Assembly: GCA_020721905.1 (NCBI GenBank)
Contig: DYLU01000003.1
Span: 1-64,000, forward strand
Direction of reading: 5' to 3'
Length of the DNA: 64,000 nucleotides
Source: Leptospira biflexa
Lineage (GTDB): Bacteria; Spirochaetota; UBA4802; UB4802
Made by a program: the position numbers and the translations under genes
Shown: positions 17,761 to 26,827 of the stretch, one piece after another
How the letters are laid out: every line of letters starts with the position of its first letter
How positions within the stretch are numbered: the first letter of the stretch is position 1
The notes under the pieces: model-generated
Told to the model about the DNA's origin: nothing
Seen by the model: only the letters and a program-made list of their open reading frames with translations
The model's database searches: none

Positions 17761-19403
17761 AAGAAAAGAAAATACGAATTATACCAATAGGCGGTCTTCA
17801 TGCTATTGGTGGCAACATGATGGCCATTGAATATGACAATGAAATGATTATAATAGACTGCGGCATTACCTTCCCTAACGGTGAAACACCCGGCATTGAT
17901 TTTATGATACCGGATTTCAGCTTTGTACTTGAGAATAAAACCAGGGTAAAAGGCATCATCATTACCCATGGCCACGAAGATCATATTGGTGCAATACCAT
18001 TTTTACTGCAAAAGATAAATGTACCGGTATATGCCACAAAGCTTACCCTTGGGCTGGTAACAAGCAGACTTTCGGAACGGCCGGTAAATACACCCACATT
18101 TATTGAGATAGAACCACGAGATGTAATCCATATTGGTCCATTTATCATTGAATTTTTGCGTGTGAACCATTCAATCATCGATGGCGTTGGGCTTGCTATT
18201 AAAACCCCCATTGGCACTATTATTCACACTGGCGACTATAAGATTGACTACACACCCATTGATGGCAATGTTGCTGATCTTCACCGCTTTGCTGAATATG
18301 GTCAGGAGGGTGTGCTGCTTTTAATGAGCGACAGCACCAATGCAACCAATCCTGGCTATACCCCGTCAGAGATGATCCTTAAAAAGAAACTGCTGGAAAT
18401 ATTTGCAAAGTCAAAGGGACGCATTTTTGTTGCAAGTTTTGCTTCTAACATACACCGAATCCAGCAGGTTCTGGAAGCTTCGCAGAAATATAACCGTAAA
18501 GTTGTCATTTCCGGCGCCACCATGCAAAAAAATATTGAGATAGCAACCGAATTAGGGTACCTGAAATACAAAAAAGACCTGATCATAGATGCAAAGGATA
18601 CTGATAAATATACCCATAAAAAACTGGTGGTACTGTGTACCGGTTCTCAGGGTGAACCCATGTCAGCACTTTCCCGCATGGCTGCCGGCACGCATAAGCA
18701 TTTCAGGATTGGAGCTGGCGATACCGTTATTATTACCGCTTCGGTTATTCCGGGAAATGAACGCATGGTGTACAGTGTCATTAATTCCCTGATGCAGATG
18801 GGGGCAGATGTATTCTACGAACACGATGAAGAAATCCATGTATCAGGGCATGCCTCACAGGAAGAGCTAAAACTTATGATTACCCTGACTCAGCCAAGAT
18901 ACTTTTTACCGGTACATGGCGAATACCGGCATCTTAAAGCACATGCCCAACTGGCAGAATCTCTGAATATAAAACCACAGAATATCATTGTTGCACATAA
19001 TGGCGATATACTGGAGCTGACTCCAAACCGCTTTGAGAAGAAAGGGAATATACCTCTATCGACAGTATATGTTGATGGCACCTATATTGGCGATACCACC
19101 GATGACATCATTGCTGAACGAAAAACATTAGCATCCGATGGTGTTATTGTTATCAGCATCGTTATAGGAGATGGGTTGCTCCTTTACCCACCAGTTATCA
19201 TTTCCAGGGGTTTTATTGGCATAAAGAATGATAGATTTATTCAGGTTCTTCAGAAGGAACTTTCTAACACTATTGAAAAGCAGCTTTTACAGAATGCCTC
19301 ACCCGAACACGTAACAGTAGCAGTAAAAAAGCTTGCCAAAATGATTACCCACCGCTTTACCAACAATACGCCGCTCATTGAGACTATAATTCAGGAGATC
19401 TAA
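17757..19403 (+). CDS. rnj: ribonuclease J
   Basis: A metallo-beta-lactamase-fold RNase of 548 residues for 5'-3' exonucleolytic and endonucleolytic mRNA decay and rRNA maturation. The zinc motif [11 protein letters not shown] is at about residues 70-80, [11 protein letters not shown] follows near 158, [10 protein letters not shown] near 195, and the beta-CASP part includes [12 protein letters not shown] and [13 protein letters not shown] plus PVHGEYRHL near 380. Length matches RNase J (about 555). The start overlaps the dut stop by 4 bases, and uppP starts 1 base after its stop. Its presence implies an RNase J-based decay pathway. Confidence 0.96.
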   Translation: MKEKKIRIIPIGGLHAIGGNMMAIEYDNEMIIIDCGITFPNGETPGIDFMIPDFSFVLENKTRVKGIIITHGHEDHIGAIPFLLQKINVPVYATKLTLGLVTSRLSERPVNTPTFIEIEPRDVIHIGPFIIEFLRVNHSIIDGVGLAIKTPIGTIIHTGDYKIDYTPIDGNVADLHRFAEYGQEGVLLLMSDSTNATNPGYTPSEMILKKKLLEIFAKSKGRIFVASFASNIHRIQQVLEASQKYNRKVVISGATMQKNIEIATELGYLKYKKDLIIDAKDTDKYTHKKLVVLCTGSQGEPMSALSRMAAGTHKHFRIGAGDTVIITASVIPGNERMVYSVINSLMQMGADVFYEHDEEIHVSGHASQEELKLMITLTQPRYFLPVHGEYRHLKAHAQLAESLNIKPQNIIVAHNGDILELTPNRFEKKGNIPLSTVYVDGTYIGDTTDDIIAERKTLASDGVIVISIVIGDGLLLYPPVIISRGFIGIKNDRFIQVLQKELSNTIEKQLLQNASPEHVTVAVKKLAKMITHRFTNNTPLIETIIQEI

Positions 19404-19404
19404 T

Positions 19405-20235
19405 ATGGCCTATATTATTGTTGTTTTCTGCATCCTGGGGATAATCCAGGGTGTAACTGAATTTTTCCCTGTATCATCATCCGGGCATCTGTCACTTTTA
19501 GAGGCAGTACCACAGGTTAACGCTATCTTTGGCGCAACGGATACAAGCGCTAAACTTTTTTTGAATGTTGCACTGCACATGGGAAGCCTGGTGGCAATAA
19601 TCATATTTTACTATAATGACATCATTAAGCTTGTTACTGGAGCTATCGCCGAAATGAGAAAAAAACACTATGGTACACATTGCAAGTTTGCCAGCAATAT
19701 CATTATTGCATCAATTCCTGCTGCTTTGATTGGTTTGTCTTTCAATGACTTTGTTGAAAAATCAATTTCCAGCCCCGTACTGGTTGCAGGTCTTTTGATA
19801 ATTAATGGTATCATGCTCATTGCATCTAATACATTACCTAAAAAAAGCCGAAAATGTGAAGAGATGGGAATACTGCAGGCGTTGCTGGTGGGGCTTTTTC
19901 AGGCGGTTGCAATTCTGCCGGGCATATCACGTTCGGGAAGCACCATTATTGGAGGTCTTTTAACAGGGCTGGAGCCTGAAGAAGCAGGGAAATTTTCTTT
20001 TTTAATGGCAATACCGGTTATTGCCGGTGCAGGATTGCTTGAATCGCGGAAATTAGGAACCATCAATGCTTTTGAATTTGCTATTCCCGTTGTAATTGCC
20101 ATGGCTGTAACATTTATTGTAGCACTTGCATCATTAAAGCTGCTTGTGGCAATGCTCAAATCGTTGCACCTGCACTATTTTGGATACTATACCATTATAG
20201 TTGGGGTAGCAGTACTAATTATTTTACTGGTATAA
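19405..20235 (+). CDS. uppP: undecaprenyl-diphosphatase
   Basis: An integral membrane phosphatase of 276 residues that recycles undecaprenyl diphosphate for peptidoglycan and glycan synthesis and gives bacitracin tolerance. The signatures GVTEFFPVSSSGHLSLLE near residue 11 and PGISRSGSTI near 172 are intact, with about eight hydrophobic helices. Length is typical. The start follows the rnj stop by 1 base with AGGAG inside the rnj end, so it is coupled to rnj; ftsK starts 28 bases downstream. The run links nucleotide sanitation, RNA decay, wall lipid recycling and chromosome segregation. Confidence 0.96.
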   Translation: MAYIIVVFCILGIIQGVTEFFPVSSSGHLSLLEAVPQVNAIFGATDTSAKLFLNVALHMGSLVAIIIFYYNDIIKLVTGAIAEMRKKHYGTHCKFASNIIIASIPAALIGLSFNDFVEKSISSPVLVAGLLIINGIMLIASNTLPKKSRKCEEMGILQALLVGLFQAVAILPGISRSGSTIIGGLLTGLEPEEAGKFSFLMAIPVIAGAGLLESRKLGTINAFEFAIPVVIAMAVTFIVALASLKLLVAMLKSLHLHYFGYYTIIVGVAVLIILLV

Positions 20236-20263
20236 ATTTATAATTACAGGAATAGCAACATGT

Positions 20264-22699
20264 ATGTCCAATCGTGTTACTGAAATACTGTGTGTTGTAC
20301 TGTGGGGGTTTGCTGTTATTATTTTTCTTTCACTGGCAACATTCCACATATCTGATTATGATGCGCTGTTTACCATGCCTGTACAAAATATCCTGGGTCC
20401 TGCCGGAGTGGTGCTTTCTCAGATACTCAGAATATCATTTGGCATTGCATCATATTGTGTTGTTGCAATACTGCTTTTAACCGGCTGGGGGCTTATCAAA
20501 TACAAATCACTGGAGCCTGTCCTGGAACATATCTTTGCCATTACCTTTGCAATGGTTTCAGCATCGCTTCTTGTAACCATTATGTATCCTGAAACAATTG
20601 CACCTTTTACAGGCGGGGTGGTTGGAATGGCATTATACCACGTGTTTACCACAATAATGGGTTTTACCGGGGCATGGATTGCCACAATACTGCTGGTACT
20701 CATTTCACTTATACTGCTGGGCATCGTGTCAATCAGCTATTTTTTTGACACGCAGCGTTTTAACTCTTTAGCAAACGTTGCTGCGTTGCTGTATACAAAG
20801 ATTATGCTTTTTAAGAACAAGGATTCCATACCTCTTATTGACATTCAATCATTCAATGCTGATAAAAAGATACCCTGGATTACAAGAACAAAAATTACAC
20901 TGCATGGAAAAACATCGGCGCACAAACCAAAACTCATTGAATATGACAACATACTTAAATATAAGGGCGATAGTTACTGTTATACTAACAATGACTATAC
21001 AGATGACCTGCAGATAATCAGTACACACACTGCTTCTGCTGAAAATACTATCATACATAATTCAAATACTTCTGTCCTGGATACATCTGACACAGAAAGC
21101 AAAGAAGATAGTCCACAGGTTGTTGCCGTAACCAATGCAGTCATTGAACTGCCACAGGAAGACAGTATACAGGATAAACATGAGCCTGAAGTGGTTGAAA
21201 CGAATAAAAGTGCCAGTGATGAAAATACTGACGAAGATTATGAATATGATGATGAAACAAATGTTGAAGAAGACATCGTTGCCCGCAACGTTTTTGAAGA
21301 AATACCCATTAATCGGAAATACAGCATACCTGTAGATTTTTTAAAGCAATATACCGTGCATGATGAATCAGGCTATAAACAGGAGATAGCAAAAAACTCT
21401 GAGCTTCTGGTTAATACTCTGCGGGACTTTGGTATTGAATCAAAGGTTGTAAATGTTAACCGTGGACCGGTCATTACACTGTATGAATTGCAGATAGCTC
21501 CTGGCATTAAAGTCAACCGTATTGTTGGCCTTGCTGATGATATTGCCATGGCTCTTGCCGCTTCCCGTGTCCGGGTGGTGGCACCAATCCCCGGCAAAAA
21601 GGCCATTGGCGTAGAGATCCCCAACAAAGTGCGCGAAACAGTGACATTGAAAGACATCATTGCCTCTCCTGAGTATGTCCATCAGCAGGGGCGACTCAAA
21701 GTGGGGCTGGGCAAGGATATCATGGGCAAACCTGTGGTTATTGATATAAAAAAACTGCCACACCTGCTTATTGCCGGAGCAACAGGAGCCGGTAAATCCG
21801 TATGTGTCCATTCCATCATAACAAGTCTGGTGTACAACTATGATCCTAACTACGTGCGCTTTATCATGGTTGACCCAAAACTTGTTGAACTGCAGATATA
21901 TAATGGTATTCCGCATCTGCTTACCCCTGTTATCATTGAACCATTCATGGTACCAAAAGCACTGAAATGGACCATGATGGAGATGGAACGGCGCTACTAT
22001 TTACTTTCAGAATATAACACCCGCGACATTGACCGCTACAACCAGATGGTGGAGCGCAACAACAACGGCGAGTACCTGCCATATATTATCATCATCATGG
22101 ATGAGCTTGCTGACCTCATGATGGTTGCAGCAAAAGAGATAGAAGGCTACATTACCCGCATTGCACAGAAGGCACGTGCAGTTGGTATTCACTTAGTACT
22201 GGCAACACAGCGTCCATCGGTAGATATCATCACCGGTATCATCAAGGCAAACTTCCCTGCCCGCATTGCATTTCAGGTTGCTCAGAAGACTGATTCACGT
22301 ACCATTATTGATCAGAATGGTGCTGAAAAGCTGCTTGGTAAAGGCGATATGCTGTACCAGTCGCCAATGAGCTCATTTCCCATCCGTATTCAGGGAGCAT
22401 TTATTTCTGAAGATGAGATATCATCAATAGTGGCTTTTCTGAAAAAAATAGCAAAGCCACGGTATGTTGATATTGAACAAAGCCTGGTGGAATTTGAAGA
22501 TGATGACGAAGAAGGTGAAGATGAGCTTTTCATTGAAGCGGTGAAGATAGTTGAAACCACAAAAAAAGCTTCAGCTTCATATCTTCAGCGCAGGCTTTCA
22601 ATTGGCTATAACCGTGCTGCACGTATCATTGAACGTATGGAAGAGTTGGGATACATTGGCCCACAGCAGGGAAGCAAGCCCCGCGAAGTATATATATAA
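20264..22699 (+). CDS. ftsK: DNA translocase FtsK
   Basis: A septum-anchored DNA pump of 811 residues that clears chromosome ends and activates dimer resolution. Four membrane helices occupy residues 1-165; a variable acidic linker rich in Asp, Glu and Asn spans about 200-340. The motor follows, with Walker A GATGAGKSVCVHS near residue 505, Walker B IIIIMDELADLMM near 606, and ATQRPSVDIITG near 647. The last 65 residues form the winged-helix gamma domain (ASASYLQRRLSIGYNRAARI), which reads polarity sequences. The linker encodes one copy of the GGCGATAGTTACTG motif that recurs in the window. It ends the dut-rnj-uppP-ftsK run. Confidence 0.96.
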   Translation: MSNRVTEILCVVLWGFAVIIFLSLATFHISDYDALFTMPVQNILGPAGVVLSQILRISFGIASYCVVAILLLTGWGLIKYKSLEPVLEHIFAITFAMVSASLLVTIMYPETIAPFTGGVVGMALYHVFTTIMGFTGAWIATILLVLISLILLGIVSISYFFDTQRFNSLANVAALLYTKIMLFKNKDSIPLIDIQSFNADKKIPWITRTKITLHGKTSAHKPKLIEYDNILKYKGDSYCYTNNDYTDDLQIISTHTASAENTIIHNSNTSVLDTSDTESKEDSPQVVAVTNAVIELPQEDSIQDKHEPEVVETNKSASDENTDEDYEYDDETNVEEDIVARNVFEEIPINRKYSIPVDFLKQYTVHDESGYKQEIAKNSELLVNTLRDFGIESKVVNVNRGPVITLYELQIAPGIKVNRIVGLADDIAMALAASRVRVVAPIPGKKAIGVEIPNKVRETVTLKDIIASPEYVHQQGRLKVGLGKDIMGKPVVIDIKKLPHLLIAGATGAGKSVCVHSIITSLVYNYDPNYVRFIMVDPKLVELQIYNGIPHLLTPVIIEPFMVPKALKWTMMEMERRYYLLSEYNTRDIDRYNQMVERNNNGEYLPYIIIIMDELADLMMVAAKEIEGYITRIAQKARAVGIHLVLATQRPSVDIITGIIKANFPARIAFQVAQKTDSRTIIDQNGAEKLLGKGDMLYQSPMSSFPIRIQGAFISEDEISSIVAFLKKIAKPRYVDIEQSLVEFEDDDEEGEDELFIEAVKIVETTKKASASYLQRRLSIGYNRAARIIERMEELGYIGPQQGSKPREVYI
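20966..20982 (+). repeat. GGCGATAGTTACTGTTA motif copy inside ftsK
   Basis: Exact 17-base match to the copy at 61981-61997, in the variable linker of ftsK and in the sense direction. See the finding on this motif. Confidence 0.4.
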
Positions 22700-22883
22700 A
22701 AAATTTAAGTGACTTTTTTTATCCCATATAGTATTATATCTTTATACTATGGCTTTTATAAATGATGGTATAAGCATGTGCTTGTATGTGTTTACCAGAG
22801 AGCTTGTGCTATATGCACTATTGCAGTCGTTTTTAAGGGAATAATGAAAAGACATTCATTAAATATTATATGTGAGGCGCTAA

Positions 22884-24545
22884 ATGAAATATACCAAACA
22901 AATCACTTTCATTGTCATTATTACTATGGCAATAGCTCTTTCTGTCAGTGCACTACCCGGCAGGAAAGTAATAGGTGTTACTGCATTTACCAATCTTTCA
23001 AAAGACAAAACGTTTGACTGGTTGTGTATTGGTATTGCCGATACCATATCGTATAAATTGCGTAATGTACAGGAATATATACTGGTGGACAGGGTCAATG
23101 TTGATAAACTCATTGGCGAATTACAACTATCGCAATCCGGGCTCATTGATGAAAACACTGTTGAAGCAGGTAAAGCACTGGGTGCCAATATACTTGTTGT
23201 TGGCAATTTCCAGAAATTTGGCAACCAGATACGCATTTCAGCAAAAATAGTTGATGTACAATCGCACGCTGTCATCAATCAGGTTCAGGTTACAGGCTCC
23301 CTGAACGATATTTTCAACCTTCAGGATCAAATAGCGCTTGGCATCATTGAAAAGAATGATACTGCCATCACAACCGAAACAAAAACAAAAATTGTACAGA
23401 ACGATACCAACAATATAAGTGCATACGAATACTTTGTTCGTGGGCAAAAGTTTTTACTGTATCAGTTAGATTATTCCAGAGCCATTGAAATGTATCAGAA
23501 AGCAATATCAATAGATCCCAACTATGCAATAGCATATGCAGGACTGGGTAAAGCGTATTCACTTCGTTCATGGGAACTCAGGGAATACCATAATACCACT
23601 GACCCTATACTTATTGAGAAATCATTCCAGAGCAGTAAAAAAGCTTTATCCCTTAATCCAAATCTGGATGAAGCACATTTATCATTAGCACGGTATTACC
23701 AGGAAGTGGACCAGAATAAAGTACCAAATAAATGGACACTGTGTGAGGATGAAACGCGAAAGGCACTTGCAATAAACCCCAATAACGGCGAAGCATATCT
23801 GCTATTAAGCAAAATATATGCCTATGATATCCCCAAATCAGAAATGTATCTGAAGCAGGCAATTGAAAAGAATAAGTTCCTGGTAGATGCACAAAATAAC
23901 TTAGGGCTTATTTATTTAGATCGTGGTGATTTAGACACAGCGTTTTCATACATCAAAAATGCCATCGATATTGACGAAAACTATGTCATTGGCTATATGA
24001 ACTTAGGAGTCATCTATGAAAAACGCGGCCAGTATGATAAGGCACTGGAAATGTATAAAATGGCCGTTTCAAAATATCCTAACTATATTCTGGGACTGCG
24101 TAACCTGGGGATAGGCTATCGTAATTTGAATAGACTTGATGAAGCACTTGATGCATTCTCTAAAGCATTAAAGCTAAAAAAAGACGATGCGCAAACATTA
24201 AGCGAGATTGGGTATGTGTATCTGCTAAAAAACGATTATACCAAAGCTATCGCTTTCTTTAAACAATCATTAAAATACGATCCTTCATACCGTTATAGCC
24301 TTGCTAATTTAGGGTGGTGTCTGGTCCAGCAGGGCAAATATAATGATGCAATCCCTTATTTAGAGAAAGCACATAATGACAACAAAGATTATGCGTGGGC
24401 AGCAGGTTATCTGGGCTGGTTATATGAAAACAAATTCTACGATTACAATAAGGCACTCTACTGGTATGGTGAGGCATTACAGCGGGATCCAGATAATCAG
24501 GACTATCGCAATTCATATAACCGTTTATCAGGTTACTCACGCTAA
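22884..24545 (+). CDS. exported FlgO/CsgG-like N-domain with TPR array
   Basis: A periplasmic or surface-facing protein of 553 residues. A signal peptide of about 22 residues ends at SVSA. Residues 25-150 match the FlgO/CsgG-like fold of many spirochaete proteins: VIGVTAFTNLSKDKTFDWL, ILVDRVNVDKLIGELQLSQ and ALGANILVVGNFQK. From residue 175 on there are about ten TPRs (for example YAIAYAGLGKAYSLR, VIGYMNLGVIYEKRGQYDK, AQTLSEIGYVYLLKNDYTK). The N-domain usually assembles in the envelope or senses surface structures, and the TPRs bind partners. It stands between ftsK and amrS on the same strand, with gaps that suggest its own promoter. Exact function unknown. Confidence 0.8.
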   Translation: MKYTKQITFIVIITMAIALSVSALPGRKVIGVTAFTNLSKDKTFDWLCIGIADTISYKLRNVQEYILVDRVNVDKLIGELQLSQSGLIDENTVEAGKALGANILVVGNFQKFGNQIRISAKIVDVQSHAVINQVQVTGSLNDIFNLQDQIALGIIEKNDTAITTETKTKIVQNDTNNISAYEYFVRGQKFLLYQLDYSRAIEMYQKAISIDPNYAIAYAGLGKAYSLRSWELREYHNTTDPILIEKSFQSSKKALSLNPNLDEAHLSLARYYQEVDQNKVPNKWTLCEDETRKALAINPNNGEAYLLLSKIYAYDIPKSEMYLKQAIEKNKFLVDAQNNLGLIYLDRGDLDTAFSYIKNAIDIDENYVIGYMNLGVIYEKRGQYDKALEMYKMAVSKYPNYILGLRNLGIGYRNLNRLDEALDAFSKALKLKKDDAQTLSEIGYVYLLKNDYTKAIAFFKQSLKYDPSYRYSLANLGWCLVQQGKYNDAIPYLEKAHNDNKDYAWAAGYLGWLYENKFYDYNKALYWYGEALQRDPDNQDYRNSYNRLSGYSR

Positions 24546-24572
24546 ACTATACTGTATCATTATTATGCTGTT

Positions 24573-25571
24573 ATGAAAGAAGCATTATATTATACAAAAC
24601 TCGGTGAGGATGCGGTACAGTGTGTGCTGTGTCCTCACAACTGCATTATAAAAGAAGGGAAGAGCGGCATTTGCAATGCCCGACAGAATAAAGGGGGAAA
24701 ACTCTATTCGTTAATTTATGAAAAGCCCTGTGCTACTCATGTTGACCCAATAGAAAAAAAACCGCTGTATCATTTTCTGCCGGGAAGCAGATCTTTTTCC
24801 CTTGGCACAGTTGGCTGTAATTTAAAATGCATGCACTGCCAGAACTGGGAACTGTCAACAAGCTCTCCCAACGACGTATTCTGCCATACGCTCACAGCCG
24901 ATGACTGTGTAAAGTTGGCAATTCAGTATGAATGCAAGTCAATATCGTACACCTACAATGAGCCCAGCATAAATATAGAGTACGTTCTTGAAACCGCCAT
25001 CAAAGCTCATGATAAAGGAATCAAGAATGTCATGGTTACCAACGGATTTATTAATGAAGAACCTTTGCGCCAGTTATACAAGCATATTGATGCAGCAAAC
25101 GTTGACCTGAAAGCTTTTGATGATGAATTTTATAAAAAAATATGTAAAGCACGCCTGGAACCGGTACTGAAAACATTAACCATTCTTAAAGAAATGAATG
25201 TATGGATTGAGGTTACAAACCTGATTATACCCACACACAACGACGATGTAACCATGATTCAAAAACTTGTGGACTGGTTTGTTGACAATTTAGGTACCGA
25301 TGTTCCGCTTCATTTTACAGCCTTTTACCCCGCGCACAAACTGACGAATGTCCCTCCCACACCACTCAGGGTGCTGAAACAGGCGTATGACATTGCCTAT
25401 AAAGCAGGTATTAAATTTATCTATTTAGGCAATGTCCGCGAACGCTCGGTTACCCGCTGTCCCTCGTGCGGCCGTGACCTTGTTGTACGTAGTGGATTCA
25501 GTGTTATGCGCACCAATCTTCATGACGGGAAATGTATATGTGGTAACCCCATTCCCGGAGTGTGGCGATAG
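24573..25571 (+). CDS. amrS: AmmeMemoRadiSam-type radical SAM enzyme
   Basis: A cytoplasmic radical SAM enzyme of 332 residues. The iron-sulphur motif CxxxCxxC is GCNLKCMHCQN with cysteines 82, 86 and 89. Two more cysteine pairs mark the family: CVLCPHNC near residue 18 at the start and RCPSCGRDLV plus CICGNPIPGVW at the end, which suggests an extra metal site. The usual partners of the AmmeMemoRadiSam set (AMMECR1 and Memo proteins) are not in the window, so it is an orphan here. The reaction is not settled; it was once called a pyruvate-formate-lyase activase. The stop codon lies within a GGCGATAGTTACT motif. Confidence 0.92.
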   Translation: MKEALYYTKLGEDAVQCVLCPHNCIIKEGKSGICNARQNKGGKLYSLIYEKPCATHVDPIEKKPLYHFLPGSRSFSLGTVGCNLKCMHCQNWELSTSSPNDVFCHTLTADDCVKLAIQYECKSISYTYNEPSINIEYVLETAIKAHDKGIKNVMVTNGFINEEPLRQLYKHIDAANVDLKAFDDEFYKKICKARLEPVLKTLTILKEMNVWIEVTNLIIPTHNDDVTMIQKLVDWFVDNLGTDVPLHFTAFYPAHKLTNVPPTPLRVLKQAYDIAYKAGIKFIYLGNVRERSVTRCPSCGRDLVVRSGFSVMRTNLHDGKCICGNPIPGVWR

Positions 25572-25576
25572 TTACT
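25564..25576 (+). repeat. GGCGATAGTTACT motif at the amrS stop
   Basis: Thirteen bases shared with copies at 61981 and 20966; here the TAG of amrS lies inside the motif, in sense orientation. Confidence 0.4.
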
Positions 25577-25859
25577 ATGAATGAGCCTCAACCTGGTACA
25601 ACTCATCCTTAACAGGCAAAGCTTTCCGCAAATTTTTTATATACGGATACAGATCCCCTGCTTCAACATAATAATCGCATTCATCCATTGTACGGCGTGC
25701 AACAGTAAAATATTTGTGTACTTTTTCCTCACCTGAGCGCTTCAGCCATTGCTTTTTATTGCACCGTACACGCAATACAAAGGTTCTATTATCACCTTCA
25801 TAATGCCTGAATACAGTACAGTGCATACAATTGGCACAAAAGACCTTATTTTCTTCCAT
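25575..25859 (-). CDS. small cysteine-rich protein, unknown function
   Basis: A 94-residue soluble protein I do not recognise. It begins MEENKVFCANCMHCTVFRH, with three clustered cysteines followed by VRCNKKQW and a lone cysteine in DECDYYVEAGD, so five cysteines could bind a metal or cluster. The middle has basic residues and the C-terminal part is a helix. AGGAGATG ends close to the ATG, so it is a genuine gene, not an antisense shadow. It is convergent with amrS, with the stops 3 bases apart. The 290 bases upstream to the nicotinamidase start are AT-rich and hold nothing clear. Confidence 0.75.
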   Translation of the reverse strand: MEENKVFCANCMHCTVFRHYEGDNRTFVLRVRCNKKQWLKRSGEEKVHKYFTVARRTMDECDYYVEAGDLYPYIKNLRKALPVKDELYQVEAHS

Positions 25860-26149
25860 ATATCATCTCCTGTTTGGTATACTTTCGGTATCAGAACTGG
25901 TATGATTTATCTAATATAGCATAAACAAAAAAAAAATCAAGTACTCTGCAGGTGGATTATGACAATTGTAATGAAGCAATTTTTTTGCAAGCATTTTTTT
26001 GATGGACAGTTTTTAATAATAAAGTTCTATGGAGGTAAGTCAAATTGGACTTGACCCATTATACTACATATTTTTGAATATAAAAGATACAAGAGGCTCT
26101 TTTATACCAACACCGTGCCGCATAATATTGTATCATAAGGAGGCTGCCC

Positions 26150-26827
26150 ATGACACAAATACATACTATCAACAATTATGGTACTGCAACTATCACCCGT
26201 CATGATGCTCTGCTGGTTATAGATATGCAGTATGACTTTATCCCTGGTGGCTCATTGCCGGTTGCCGGGGGTGACACCATAGTAAAGCCCATTGCCCACT
26301 TAATGGAACAATTCTTTGCACATGGTGCCACCGTTGTATGCACACAGGACTGGCATCCCAAAGGCCACCGTTCCTTTGCATCAACTCATGGGAAAAATCC
26401 TTATGACCCCATACATGAACCTGGTATTGGGCCAGTGCTGTGGCCGGATCACTGTGTTATAGGAACAAAAGGGGCAAGCCTTCATGAAGAGCTGCCTGCA
26501 CACTTTTGCCATGCAATAGTGCGCAAAGGGTACACTATCAACATTGACAGCTATTCGGCATTTCTTGAAAATGACAAAAAAACAGCAACGGGGCTATCCG
26601 GATATCTTTCAAACCGGGGTATAAAACGAATATTTGTATGCGGACTTGCATTTGACTACTGTGTTCATTTCAGTGCAGTTGACGGCGCCCGTGCAGGGTT
26701 TGAAGCTGTGGTTATCACTGATTGTTCTAAGGCAGTCAACTCACCAGCTACAAGCGTGGATGATGCCATAACTGATATGGAAGCTCACAATGTCAGGTTC
26801 TGCGCATCAGCTGACCTGTCATTCTAA
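26150..26827 (+). CDS. pncA: nicotinamidase
   Basis: A cysteine hydrolase of 225 residues that deamidates nicotinamide to nicotinate for NAD salvage. The catalytic aspartate is D25 in LLVIDMQYDFIPGGSLPV, the metal ligands are in CTQDWHPKGHRSFA, and the nucleophile is C171 in GLAFDYCVHFSAVDG. The lysine of the triad is likely in VRKGYTINIDSYS. Length fits PncA (about 210-220). AAGGAGG lies 7 bases before the ATG. It overlaps the 3' end of the convergent histidine kinase gene by 9 bases. It is a single gene with its own promoter region upstream. Confidence 0.95.
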   Translation: MTQIHTINNYGTATITRHDALLVIDMQYDFIPGGSLPVAGGDTIVKPIAHLMEQFFAHGATVVCTQDWHPKGHRSFASTHGKNPYDPIHEPGIGPVLWPDHCVIGTKGASLHEELPAHFCHAIVRKGYTINIDSYSAFLENDKKTATGLSGYLSNRGIKRIFVCGLAFDYCVHFSAVDGARAGFEAVVITDCSKAVNSPATSVDDAITDMEAHNVRFCASADLSF

